Positions 24,093 through 32,051 of a DNA stretch of 64,000 nucleotides are shown here, one piece after another (within the stretch, counting starts at the first letter, position 1; each line of letters begins with the position of its first letter). The translations under genes were made by a program, and so were the position numbers. The stretch covers positions 24,524-88,523 of the forward strand of contig CAILKO010000046.1 of assembly GCA_903834835.1 (NCBI GenBank), read 5' to 3'. The DNA is from an uncultured Pseudomonadota bacterium (GTDB taxonomy: Bacteria > Pseudomonadota > Gammaproteobacteria > Burkholderiales > SG8-39). The notes beneath the pieces are model-generated. The model made no database searches. It had not been told where the DNA came from and was given only the letters and a program-made list of their open reading frames with translations.

Positions 24093-24180
24093 GTCTAACG
24101 TGGTGTTGTGCCGCGGGCCAACACGGCGCTCAATGAGGCACGATGCTGGCGCGCCCGTCGGCACCAACACAGGGTTAGGC
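24093..24180 (-). repeat. attC-like recombination site 1 (88 bp)
   Basis: The outer boxes on the plus strand are GTCTAAC (24093-24099, RYYYAAC) and GTTAGGC (24174-24180, GTTRRRY), complementary at six of seven positions. The inner arms GTGTTGTGCCG (24103-24113) and CGGCACCAACAC (24159-24170) pair over 11 bases with one extra-helical base, the feature that sets strand choice in integron attC sites. The stop codon of the cREC gene (24182-24184) is one base away, as expected for a cassette. Confidence 0.8.
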
Positions 24181-24181
24181 C

Positions 24182-24595
24182 TCATCTCTTTGTCAACTCT
24201 TGAGCTAAGGCCAGCCATCGCGTTTTTATCCAATCGGCCTCATCAACATGATGGATGATTTGTACTTGCCAACCGGTGGAAGTCAACTCGTTGTACATTC
24301 CCCACGCCGCATCGGTGTTGGTCGAGTGAACAATGACCGGGCAGAACGGCTTTTGCCTCGCCAGATAATTTGCGACGTCTCTACCACAGCCAGGATCCGG
24401 GTCGCCTTCGCTTTGTTTGTATAGGTCGTGATCTAGGGACAAGAGCGTTGCGCCTGGTAGGACCTTGGGCAATTCTTCGATCATCTGTGCCGCAATACGC
24501 CATATGCGAATTTCTTCGGATTGGCGACAGAGCTTCGCGGCATTTTCGAAGGCCGCCGCCCTGTTCGCGTTATCTTCCAGTATGAGCCAAGCCAT
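24182..24595 (-). CDS. Cyclic-phosphate-processing receiver (cREC) domain protein (integron cassette 1)
   Basis: A 137-residue single-domain protein resembling a two-component receiver but with the cREC pattern: WLILEDNANRAAAF at the N-terminus (first acidic pair), LLSLDHDLY in the central strand, DPGCGRDVANYLA, and the strand PVIVHSTNTDAAWGM. The cREC family (cyclic-phosphate processing receiver domain) is predicted to act on cyclic nucleotide or cyclic phosphate ends and turns up in conflict systems. The gene starts 14 bases after a GTTAGGC box and its stop is one base from attC site 1, so it is the first cassette of the array. The biochemical role is inferred. Confidence 0.75.
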   Translation of the reverse strand: MAWLILEDNANRAAAFENAAKLCRQSEEIRIWRIAAQMIEELPKVLPGATLLSLDHDLYKQSEGDPDPGCGRDVANYLARQKPFCPVIVHSTNTDAAWGMYNELTSTGWQVQIIHHVDEADWIKTRWLALAQELTKR

Positions 24596-24602
24596 CGGAT
24601 TT

Positions 24603-24740
24603 CTTGAAGCCTAACGTTCATTAGTAAGCATTTCTGCTGTTTAACGTATTCCCGCAGTCCGCCGCAATAGGGCAACGCCATTCCAATTCAATGCGTTACA
24701 TGGATACGCGAGTTAACAGTATCCGTGTTCAACAGCAGAT
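24603..24740 (-). other. attI-like junction between integrase remnant and first cassette
   Basis: On the minus strand, GTTAGGC (24615-24609) is a perfect GTTRRRY core at the start of cassette 1. It is preceded by CTAATGAAC, which resembles the adjacent integrase-binding half of simple attI sites, and by a second core-like GTTAAAC (24645-24639). No long self-pairing stem comparable to attC site 1 is evident. It lies between the divergent integrase remnant and the first cassette, exactly where attI belongs. An eroded attC cannot be excluded. Confidence 0.5.
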
Positions 24741-24782
24741 TTGGCGCAACCACCTGATTCCCCATCCGTATCTTGTACGGAG

Positions 24783-24968
24783 ATGAACCGGCAGCCGAAT
24801 TTGCGCGAGTTGCTGAACGCTGCGAAACGGGGGCGGAATCACAGTCTGCGCACGGAGGATGCCTGCGTGCACGGGATCAAGCGGTTCATCGGTTTCACGG
24901 ACCGACGCCGTCCGCTGGAGATGGGTGCGGAGGAGGCGACAGGGTTTCGCGCGAGGGGTATGCGGTGA
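24783..24968 (+). pseudogene. intI: IntI-type integron integrase, N-terminal remnant
   Basis: The plus strand from the ATG at 24783 gives LRELLNAAKRGRNHSLRTED, then ACVHGIKRFIGF and PLEMGAEEATGF, before a stop at 24966-24968. This follows the N-terminal SAM-like domain of IntI tyrosine recombinases, whose usual pattern is HYSLRTEQAYVHWIRRFI, then FH..RHP..MG..EV..FL. About 270 residues, including all catalytic residues (R, H, R, Y) and the IntI-specific patch, are missing, so it cannot act. The orientation is opposite to the three cassettes, the standard integron layout. XerC/D-like or phage integrases are less likely matches. Confidence 0.75.
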
Positions 24969-24997
24969 TGTGAGAGGAAGAAATTCCGCACTGTCGG

Positions 24998-25031
24998 GCA
25001 TAGATAGTAACAAAAACGTTACTATCTATGC
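24998..25031. repeat. Palindrome family copy 3
   Basis: Left arm GCATAGATAGTAAC (24998-25011), loop AAAAAC, right arm GTTACTATCTATGC (25018-25031): a perfect 14-bp stem. It lies 28 bases beyond the stop of the TauD-type gene on the minus strand and 29 bases beyond the integrase remnant on the plus strand, so it is at a convergent boundary. There is no T-tract on either side within the normal terminator distance. The outer arm differs from copy 2 but still pairs. Confidence 0.9.
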
Positions 25032-25059
25032 TGCACCCGCCGCTTTTTCTTCCCCCTTC

Positions 25060-26136
25060 CTAAGCCCCCGCCTTCGGATGCGCCCGCCACCAGCGCACGA
25101 CATCGTTCACATGCTGCACATACGCCGGCACATCGCGATAGGTATCGGTGAACACGAGCATGCGCACCAGATGCCGCCAGCGCTCGGGCTCGGGATAGTC
25201 CTCGTAGGCGCGGCGGCTGTGGACGACGACGTGGTTGTTGAGCAGCTGCACGTCGCCGCGCTCGAACACCATGTCGAAGCGGAATTCGTTGCTCTGCGCG
25301 AGGGATTCCACATACGCCGTCGCCTCGATCGCCTTCTCCGCGAGGCGCGGCACTTCGGGAAAGCGCTGTGCGCTCTCGACGTACTTGCTCGCGAGCCGGC
25401 CGTAGAGCCGGCCGTTGTGATAGCCGTAGAGCGGCTGCAGGTAGTAGGGTTTCATGCCCTCGGGCTCCTCGCCGCGCAGGTCGACGTAGAGCGGCGCGTA
25501 GAGCGCCTCGACGAGATCCGGCCGGCGCGCGAGCACGGCGTTGTAGATGGACACCGAGCTCGTGATGCAGCTCGCGCCGCCCGATTTCGCATGGCGCAGG
25601 CACATGAGGCCGACGATATCGGCCTTGTCGCAGTGAAACGGCAGGGCGGCCGTGGTCTGGTAGCCGCGCACGGTGGGATCGGTATCCCAGTCGCGCCCGG
25701 TGGAGCGCACGTGATCGAGCAGCCGGCCGGCGGCGTTCTGCGCGGTGAGCTCGCCGAACTGCACGCCGAGCCCGGCGTAGACGAGCATCGCATCGGCCTC
25801 GGACCAGCGGTCCACGGGCAGGCCCTTGACGAGGGCCGCGCCGTAGCCGTTCTCGAGTTCCTTGCGCATGGCGATGAGGCGCGGGGCGAGGCGCGGCAGC
25901 GGGAAGGTGCCGCGGGTCACGGTGTCCGGCGTGACGCCGCCCGCGCGCGCGAGCGCGAGCGTCGCGTCGAGCTCCGCGATGTCGGCCGAATCGAGCGGAT
26001 AGATCCAGCGCCGGTCGCGCGCGAGCTGGGCCGGCATCCAGGCCGCGGCCGTGGTGAGCGGCGTGCGGCGGACCTCGGTGACCGGTGCGCCGAGCGTGGC
26101 GGGTTCGGATGTCAGGGTGGTGGATGCTGCGGTCAT
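25060..26136 (-). CDS. TauD/TfdA-type Fe(II)/2-oxoglutarate dioxygenase
   Basis: A 358-residue protein of the TauD/TfdA superfamily. The iron triad is visible as HxD in PFHCDKADI near residue 188 and the distal histidine in NNHVVVHSRRAYED near residue 315, with a following arginine (RWRHLVRML) for 2-oxoglutarate. The longer N-terminal region is typical of the gamma-butyrobetaine-like or uncharacterised branch. The substrate is not known. GGAGG lies upstream of the ATG at 26136. The next gene across the divergent gap is a Bug receptor at 26299, which may import the substrate. Confidence 0.9.
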   Translation of the reverse strand: MTAASTTLTSEPATLGAPVTEVRRTPLTTAAAWMPAQLARDRRWIYPLDSADIAELDATLALARAGGVTPDTVTRGTFPLPRLAPRLIAMRKELENGYGAALVKGLPVDRWSEADAMLVYAGLGVQFGELTAQNAAGRLLDHVRSTGRDWDTDPTVRGYQTTAALPFHCDKADIVGLMCLRHAKSGGASCITSSVSIYNAVLARRPDLVEALYAPLYVDLRGEEPEGMKPYYLQPLYGYHNGRLYGRLASKYVESAQRFPEVPRLAEKAIEATAYVESLAQSNEFRFDMVFERGDVQLLNNHVVVHSRRAYEDYPEPERWRHLVRMLVFTDTYRDVPAYVQHVNDVVRWWRAHPKAGA

Positions 26137-26298
26137 CGCGGAGGCCTCCGGTTGCGCGTGCTGCGCGGGCGCACTGTATTCCGCTGCACTCTAGCGGATG
26201 TGGCGCGCAACCGCCACGCTTCGCTGCGAAACCGGCTGCGGGAGCCGTAGAATCGGTGCGGACCGCAACCCCCGCAGCAGGAATTCCAGGAGAACCCG

Positions 26299-27273
26299 AT
26301 GCAAGCCTCGCCCCGCCTTTGGTGCCGCGTCACCCTTCTTGCCGCCGCGCTGGCCGCGTTCGGCAGCGCACAGGCCCAGGAGTTCCCGTCCAGGGCGATC
26401 CGCATCATCGTCCCCTACGCGGCAGGTGGGGTTCCGGACCCGCTCACGCGCACACTGGGCAGCATGATGTCGCCGCTCCTCGGGCAGCAGATCATCGTCG
26501 AGAACAAGCCCGGTGCGGGCGGGGTGCCGGCGATGCAGGATCTGATGCGCTCGCCCGCCGACGGGTACACGCTCAGCTATGCCGATGCCGGGCTGTGGGC
26601 AGTCCAGCCCGCGCTGCGGCCGGGCATCTACGACCCGATGAAGGAATTCACGCCGCTGGGTACTGCGGTGATGTCGATCATCTTTGTCGTGGTGCGGGAG
26701 GATCTGGGCGTACGGACGATCCAGGAACTGATCGCGCTCGCGAAATCGAAACCCGGGCAGCTCAGCTACGGGTCATCGGGCAGCGGCAGCCTGCACCACC
26801 TGTTCATGGAGTCGCTGAAGGCCCATTACGGCTTCGACATGGTGCATGTGCCCTACAAGGCGGCGACCCAGGCCCTGCAGGCGCTGCTCGCGGGCGATCT
26901 CGGGGTCACGATGGCGAGTGCGGCGGCGAGCACGCCGTTCGCGAAGAGCGGCAAGATCCGGGTGATCCTCGCCGCGACCCAGCAGCGCTCGCAGTTTCTG
27001 CCGGAGGTGCCGTCCATGGGAGACCTGAAAGTCGAAACGACCTACTCCGGTGCCATCGGCTATGTCGCGCCCGGCGGCACGCCGAGGCCCGTGGTCGACA
27101 AACTCGCGGCGGCGCTGGGCACCGTGGTGAAGAGCGACGAATTCGCCAAGCGGGCGGAATCGCTGTTTGTCGAAATCGACTACCGTAATCCCGCGCAACA
27201 TCTCGACTTGATGCGCCAGGACATTACCCGTTACGCGCGCGCGGTGAAGATATCGGGAGCGAAAGCCGAATGA
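26299..27273 (+). CDS. Bug-family (TctC-like) receptor coupled to an ABC ATPase gene
   Basis: A 324-residue periplasmic receptor with a signal peptide ending near AQA-QEFP (residue 27) and the family signature PSRAIRIIVPYAAGG, then LSYGSSGSGSLHH and HVPYKAA. CAGGAG precedes the ATG. Its stop codon overlaps the start of an MlaF-like ABC ATPase gene by four bases (ATGA at 27270-27273), an arrangement not expected for tripartite tricarboxylate receptors, which do not use ATP-driven pumps. Whether the two products work together is open. Confidence 0.93.
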   Translation: MQASPRLWCRVTLLAAALAAFGSAQAQEFPSRAIRIIVPYAAGGVPDPLTRTLGSMMSPLLGQQIIVENKPGAGGVPAMQDLMRSPADGYTLSYADAGLWAVQPALRPGIYDPMKEFTPLGTAVMSIIFVVVREDLGVRTIQELIALAKSKPGQLSYGSSGSGSLHHLFMESLKAHYGFDMVHVPYKAATQALQALLAGDLGVTMASAAASTPFAKSGKIRVILAATQQRSQFLPEVPSMGDLKVETTYSGAIGYVAPGGTPRPVVDKLAAALGTVVKSDEFAKRAESLFVEIDYRNPAQHLDLMRQDITRYARAVKISGAKAE

Positions 27274-28100
27274 CGGCCCCAGGCGCGGTGCCGGCGCAGG
27301 CCAGCCCGCTGATCGAAGTCGAGGATCTCCATTTCGGTTACGACGGGCGCCCGGTGCTCGCCGGGCTGACGCTTTCCATTCCGCGCGGCAAGGTGGTCGC
27401 GGTGCTCGGCGCGAGCGGCAGCGGCAAGTCCACGCTGCTGCGGCTGATCGGCGGGCAGCTGAGACCCGAGAGCGGCAAGGTAAGCGTGGATCGGCAGGTG
27501 GTGCACGAACTCGATTCCGACGCCCTCTACGCGCTGCGCCGCAAGATGGGGATGATGTTCCAGTCGAGCGGGCTCTTCACCGATATCTCGGTGTACGAGA
27601 ACGTCGCCTTCCCGATCCGCGAGCACTTCGATCTGCCGGAAAGTCTCGTGAAGCCGCTCGTGCTGATGAAGCTGCACGCGGTCGGCCTGCGCGGTGCGGC
27701 GCGTCTCATGCCCGCGGATCTTTCGGGCGGCATGACGCGCCGGGTCGCGCTCGCGCGCGCGATCGCGACCGATCCGATGCTCGTCATGTACGACGAGCCC
27801 TTCGCCGGTCTCGACCCGATTTCGCTCAAGGTGGTGGCCAACCTGATCCGCGATCTGAACGATGCGCTCGGCGCGACTTCCATCGTGGTGACCTACGACG
27901 TAAGCGAATCGCTGAAGATCGCGGATTACGTCTACGTGATACTCGAGGGCCGGATCCTCGGCAAGGGTACGCCCGAGGAAGTGCTCGCGTCCGAAGATCC
28001 CTATCTCAAGCAGTTCCTGCACGCGCTGCCCGATGGACCGGCGCGCTTTCACTTCGGCGCGCCGCCGCTCGAGCAGGATCTGCGCCTCGTGCGCGCCTAG
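27270..28100 (+). CDS. ABC transporter ATP-binding protein (MlaF/Mkl-like)
   Basis: A 276-residue ATPase subunit. Walker A is GASGSGKST near residue 50, the signature is LSGGMTRR, and Walker B is MLVMYDEPFAGLD. The tail DPYLKQFLHALPDGP resembles MlaF, the ATPase of the MlaFEDB phospholipid transporter. No mlaE permease or mlaD gene follows; the next gene is on the other strand. It is translated from an ATG overlapping the Bug receptor stop, so it may serve a distant permease or have a different role. Confidence 0.92.
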   Translation: MTAPGAVPAQASPLIEVEDLHFGYDGRPVLAGLTLSIPRGKVVAVLGASGSGKSTLLRLIGGQLRPESGKVSVDRQVVHELDSDALYALRRKMGMMFQSSGLFTDISVYENVAFPIREHFDLPESLVKPLVLMKLHAVGLRGAARLMPADLSGGMTRRVALARAIATDPMLVMYDEPFAGLDPISLKVVANLIRDLNDALGATSIVVTYDVSESLKIADYVYVILEGRILGKGTPEEVLASEDPYLKQFLHALPDGPARFHFGAPPLEQDLRLVRA

Positions 28101-28133
28101 CGTCCGGCCCGGGCCGCCGCGATTCCGCGATGA

Positions 28134-28808
28134 TCAGGCGGCGGCTTTCTTTCGGACGGATTTCGCGCGCGGCTTCGGCTTCGGGTACTGCAGCAGGTCG
28201 CCCGCGCGCTGCTCGAAGGCGTCGCGCTTCGTCAGGCGCCTGAGCTGGGCAGGCGTCATGAGCCGGTAGTGACGCGCCGCATCGAGCGCCTGGCCGACTT
28301 CCCAGCAGTCCTCCTCGCCGGTGACCCAGATCGCGGGTGAGAGCCGGCGCAGGTCGTAGGGCACGGAATATTCGCGCAGCGTGCGCTCGCCGTGCCTGTT
28401 GGCGTATTCGTGGAAATACGACATCGCGAGCTCGCGCAGGCTGCGGTAGACCGGATCGCGCGAGCGCAGCACCGAGCCGTTGGTCTTGGAAATCACGCCC
28501 CAGCATCCGCCGCGACGGTAGAGCGCGACCACATGGTCGTAGTCGCGCACCGCGCGCAGATCAAAGAGCAGCGGCGGCACGCCGTTCACCCAGAATGCGC
28601 AGGCGGCGACCATCGCACCTTCGATGCAATGGGCGCTGCCTTCGCGCAGCACGGTGCGCACGGTGCGGCAGCTGTCGCCGTCGGGCTCGAAGTTCTGCTT
28701 CAGTTCGTAGACGAAGCGCTGGATCTTCTCGGTCGTGTTCAGGCGCTTCAGGGTCGCGTACTCCGACCGCGTGAGGCCCAGATCGCCGATGCGCGCGTAT
28801 GCCGCCAC
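28134..28808 (-). CDS. Transglutaminase-like fold protein of unknown function
   Basis: A 224-residue cytoplasmic protein. Residues 55-95 contain REGSAHCIEGAMVAACAFW and then DYDHVVALYR. The cysteine, histidine and acidic residue are spaced as in the transglutaminase-like cysteine protease fold (C near 60, H near 91). The end is lysine/arginine-rich (PKPKPRAKSVRKKAAA), perhaps contacting nucleic acid. It is a conserved-looking protein, but I do not know a named function. It stands alone on the minus strand, convergent with the ABC ATPase gene. Confidence 0.7.
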   Translation of the reverse strand: MAAYARIGDLGLTRSEYATLKRLNTTEKIQRFVYELKQNFEPDGDSCRTVRTVLREGSAHCIEGAMVAACAFWVNGVPPLLFDLRAVRDYDHVVALYRRGGCWGVISKTNGSVLRSRDPVYRSLRELAMSYFHEYANRHGERTLREYSVPYDLRRLSPAIWVTGEEDCWEVGQALDAARHYRLMTPAQLRRLTKRDAFEQRAGDLLQYPKPKPRAKSVRKKAAA

Positions 28809-28909
28809 GGGCTTCCTTTCGCTGTGTCCCGCCTAGGGAACGGTGCGGCATTGTGCCATCGGCGCCAGCTGCGCCCTCGGCGCGCGCCTGGCTAAGCGCG
28901 CCGGGCGCG

Positions 28910-29710
28910 CTATTGTGTGAAGCGCCAGGTATCCATCGCCAGGACGGCGTTCTCCACCGAACCGAGCACGCATTCGGCGCGCGCGCTGGCGCCGGCCGCG
29001 CCGGCTGCGGCGATCAGCGGCAGGAAGTGTTCTTCCGTCGGATGCGCGCGTACGCCATGCGGGGCGTGCTCGCGATAGGCGGCGAGGCCTTCCCAGTCGC
29101 CGGCTTCCAGACGCGCGCGCACCCAGGCGCGGAATTCCTGTACGTAGGGCATGGACGCCGCATCGCCTGCGGCGCGCTGCATCATCAAGTCGCGCAGGTT
29201 GTGCGTCATGCTGCCCGAGCCGACGACGAGCACGCCTTCACGCGCGAGCGGCGCCAGCGCGCGCCCGATCGCGAGATGGTGGCGCATGCCGAGTTCGGGC
29301 TGTACGGACAGTTGCACGACCGGGATGTCCGCCGCGGGATACATGTGCAGCAACGGCGACCAGGCACCGTGATCCAGGCCGTGCGAGCCGTCGATGCCCG
29401 CCGCGAAGCCCGCTTCCTTCAGCAGCCCCTGGGTGCGTGCGGCGAGCGCAGGCGAACCCGGCGCCGGGTAGCGCAGGCGGTAGAGCGGGGCCGGAAAACC
29501 ATAGAAGTCGTGCACCGTCTCCGGCCGCTCGCTGCCCCCCAGCATCGGTACCGGGGTTTCCCAGTGCGCCGATATCATCAGGATGGCGCGCGGGCGCGTG
29601 CCGCGCACGCCGAGCGCGCGCCAGGTCTCGCCGACCGCGCCCGGTTCGAGCGCGTGCATCGGAGAGCCGTGCGAGACGAAAAGTGTCGGCAGTGCGGGCG
29701 TCGCATCCAT
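28910..29710 (-). CDS. ygiD: 4,5-DOPA-extradiol-dioxygenase-like (LigB domain, YgiD type)
   Basis: A 266-residue protein of the class III extradiol dioxygenase family. The iron-binding residues are seen as H in LFVSHGSPMHAL near residue 14, in ISAHWETPVP, in GLDHGAWSPLLHMYP and in GSGSMTHNLRD. Length and motif order match YgiD, the DODA-type enzyme that opens the ring of catecholic substrates. The start at 29710 gives the normal family N-terminus; the frame stays open further upstream without family similarity. The gene follows the GNAT gene on the same strand after 11 bases. Confidence 0.9.
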   Translation of the reverse strand: MDATPALPTLFVSHGSPMHALEPGAVGETWRALGVRGTRPRAILMISAHWETPVPMLGGSERPETVHDFYGFPAPLYRLRYPAPGSPALAARTQGLLKEAGFAAGIDGSHGLDHGAWSPLLHMYPAADIPVVQLSVQPELGMRHHLAIGRALAPLAREGVLVVGSGSMTHNLRDLMMQRAAGDAASMPYVQEFRAWVRARLEAGDWEGLAAYREHAPHGVRAHPTEEHFLPLIAAAGAAGASARAECVLGSVENAVLAMDTWRFTQ

Positions 29711-29721
29711 GATGTCCGGCC

Positions 29722-30258
29722 TCAGGTGTCTTCGGTGCGCGGCGGTTGCCAGGTGTAGGCGGGCGCTTCCGGCTGGCGCAGCACGCGCAGCATGCGCAGC
29801 GCGCCTTCGATGCGCTCGGCGCCGCGGTAATAGCCGGGCACCGTGTAGCTGTCGGAGTAGCCGAGCACCGCATAGAAGCGATGCGCCGCCTCGTTGCTCA
29901 CGCGCAGCTCGAGATGGATGCTTTCGATGCCCGCGATCAGCGCGGATTCGGTGAGCCAGCCCATCAGCCGGCGCCCGACGCCCAGCCGGCGGTGCGAGGG
30001 GCGCACGGCAAGCAGGGTCAGGTGCGCGCGCGCTTCGCCGAACGCCATGATCGCGAAGCCGACGATGTTGCCCCGGTCGGTCGCGACCAGTGTCGTCACC
30101 GCCGGATCTTTCAGCGCACGCAGGATGCGCGGCGGGTCGTAGCGCCAGCCGAAGCCTGACTCGATGAAATCGCGCGACATCAGGGCGATCGCATGCGCAT
30201 CGGTCAGGAGCGCCTGCCGCAGCAGGATTTCGGGTCGTGGCGTCTGGTAGCGTTGCAT
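29722..30258 (-). CDS. GNAT family N-acetyltransferase (RimI-like)
   Basis: A 178-residue acetyltransferase. The acetyl-CoA-binding motif is LAVRPSHRRLGVGRRLMGWL around residues 80-100, with LELRVSNEAAHRFYAVLGY as the following motif B. These are the RimI-type signatures, and VGFAIMAFGE is the central strand. The start at 30258 (MQRYQTPRPE) is chosen over in-frame starts further upstream, up to 30627, which would overlap the CBS gene on the other strand. The substrate may be a protein N-terminus or a small molecule. Confidence 0.88.
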   Translation of the reverse strand: MQRYQTPRPEILLRQALLTDAHAIALMSRDFIESGFGWRYDPPRILRALKDPAVTTLVATDRGNIVGFAIMAFGEARAHLTLLAVRPSHRRLGVGRRLMGWLTESALIAGIESIHLELRVSNEAAHRFYAVLGYSDSYTVPGYYRGAERIEGALRMLRVLRQPEAPAYTWQPPRTEDT

Positions 30259-30343
30259 CGGAAGATTGTGCCACGTGCGCTCTGCGCCGGGCCGGTCTGG
30301 ACTATAGTTTGATCGTGATCCGCGTCCGGCAGAGGAGGTGAGC

Positions 30344-30781
30344 ATGAAAGTAAGCGAGATATTGCGCGTAAAGGGTGACCGGCTGGTGTCTGTCGGGCCG
30401 GAGACGCCGGTCGCCGATGCGGTGCGCACCATGGCCGAACAGAACCTGGGTTCGCTCGTGGTGCTGCGCGATGGCCGCATGGCGGGCCTCGTCACCTTCC
30501 ACGAGTTGCTCAAGTGCTTCGCGGCCGACCCCGGCGGCGCGCATCGCGAGCCCGTGGCGGCGGTCATGCAGGCGACGCCGGTGACGGCGAGTCCCGACAT
30601 GGAGGTCAACGACCTGCGACGCACCATGCTGGAGACCGGCGCCCGTTACCTGCCGGTGGTGGATGCCGGCGAGCTCGCCGGGGTCGTCTCGTTCCGCGAT
30701 GTGGCGAAGGCGGTGCTCGAAGAGCAGGATTTCGAGAACCGGATGCTGAAGGGCTATATCAAGAACTGGCCGGCGGAGTAG
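30344..30781 (+). CDS. CBS domain-containing protein
   Basis: A 145-residue protein made of a single pair of CBS motifs (a Bateman module). The first covers about residues 5-60 ([40 protein letters not shown]); the second covers 72-125 ([39 protein letters not shown]). CBS pairs bind adenosine nucleotides and act as energy or redox sensors. AGAGGAGG ends five bases before the ATG at 30344, which is preferred over GTG at 30338. It lies directly upstream of aroC. Confidence 0.93.
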   Translation: MKVSEILRVKGDRLVSVGPETPVADAVRTMAEQNLGSLVVLRDGRMAGLVTFHELLKCFAADPGGAHREPVAAVMQATPVTASPDMEVNDLRRTMLETGARYLPVVDAGELAGVVSFRDVAKAVLEEQDFENRMLKGYIKNWPAE

Positions 30782-30840
30782 TCCGGCATCGGTGTCAGCA
30801 GCGCGGCGAATGCACGCTGCCCCTATGCTATTCTCGACCG

Positions 30841-31941
30841 ATGTCAGGCAATTCCTTCGGTCTTCTCTATACAGTGACGTCGTTCGGCGAGTCGCACGGC
30901 CCTGCGATCGGCGGTGTCGTGGACGGCTGCCCGCCGGGGATGACGCTCGCCGCCGAGGACCTGCAGCGCGACCTCGACCGGCGCAAACCCGGCACCTCGC
31001 GCCATGTGACCCAGCGGCGCGAATCCGATCAGGTGGAGATACTCTCAGGGATCTACGAGGGCCGCACCACGGGGACCTCGATCGGCTTCATCATCCGCAA
31101 CGAGGATCAGCGCTCCAAGGACTACGCGGAGATCGCCGCGAAGTTCCGGCCGGGTCATGCGGACTATACCTACCATCGCAAGTACGGCCTGCGCGATCCG
31201 CGCGGCGGCGGGCGTTCGTCGGCGCGCGAGACCGCGGTGCGCGTGGCGGCCGGCGCGATCGCGAAGAAGTGGCTCGCCGAGCGCTATGGCGTTCGGATCC
31301 GCGGTTACCTCGCCCAGCTGGGCGACATGGCCATCGACTTTCGTTCCTGGGACGCGGTGGAGGCGAACGGCCTCTTCGTGCCGGACCCCGATGCGCTGCC
31401 GCGCCTGGAGGCGCGACTGGACGAACTGCGGCGCGACGGCGATTCCTGCGGTGCGCGCGTGAACGTGGTCGCGGAGAACGTGCCGGCCGGCTGGGGCGAA
31501 CCCGTATACGGACGGCTTGATGCGGACATCGCGGCGGCGATGATGTCGATCAATGCGGTGAAGGGTGTGGAAATCGGCGCCGGCTTCGCATCGGTTGCGC
31601 AGCGCGGCAGCGAGCACGGCGACGAACTCACGCCGGCGGGCTTTCTCTCCAACAACGCCGGCGGCGTGCTGGGCGGGATCTCCAGCGGGCAGGACGTCAC
31701 GGTGTCGGTTGCGCTGAAGCCCACGTCATCGATACGCGTGCCACGACGCACGGTCGACGTGACAGGCGCGCCGGCGCAGATCGAAACGCTGGGCCGCCAT
31801 GATCCCTGCGTGGGCATTCGCGCGACGCCGATCGCGGAGGCGATGCTCGCCTGCGTGCTCATGGATCATGCGTTGCGCGCGCGTGCACAGTGCGCCGATG
31901 TCGTGCACGCAGTCGCGCCGGTTCCCGCTCGCGCGCCCTGA
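30841..31941 (+). CDS. aroC: Chorismate synthase
   Basis: A 366-residue enzyme that converts 5-enolpyruvylshikimate-3-phosphate to chorismate with reduced FMN, the last shared step to aromatic amino acids, folates and quinones. Family signatures are [20 protein letters not shown] at residues 14-33, YRHR-type [20 protein letters not shown], the [15 protein letters not shown] block and [17 protein letters not shown] near the end. The start at 30841 gives the standard N-terminus MSGNSFG. The length is normal. Confidence 0.98.
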   Translation: MSGNSFGLLYTVTSFGESHGPAIGGVVDGCPPGMTLAAEDLQRDLDRRKPGTSRHVTQRRESDQVEILSGIYEGRTTGTSIGFIIRNEDQRSKDYAEIAAKFRPGHADYTYHRKYGLRDPRGGGRSSARETAVRVAAGAIAKKWLAERYGVRIRGYLAQLGDMAIDFRSWDAVEANGLFVPDPDALPRLEARLDELRRDGDSCGARVNVVAENVPAGWGEPVYGRLDADIAAAMMSINAVKGVEIGAGFASVAQRGSEHGDELTPAGFLSNNAGGVLGGISSGQDVTVSVALKPTSSIRVPRRTVDVTGAPAQIETLGRHDPCVGIRATPIAEAMLACVLMDHALRARAQCADVVHAVAPVPARAP

Positions 31942-32051
31942 GCGTCGCGCGAATTTGCAGCGCGTGTTTTCGCCGCGGTGCGGTGAAAACATAGAAAAGG
32001 CCTGCGAATTCAATTACAGTACGCATAGTGCGACTCCCCGCGAGGAAGAAG

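Noticed and set aside
24859..26250. A 463-codon plus-strand frame antisense to the TauD-type gene.
   Set aside because: It is a shadow of the high-GC dioxygenase gene. Its product is arginine/histidine/alanine-rich with no recognisable domain, and it crosses the palindrome and the integrase remnant.
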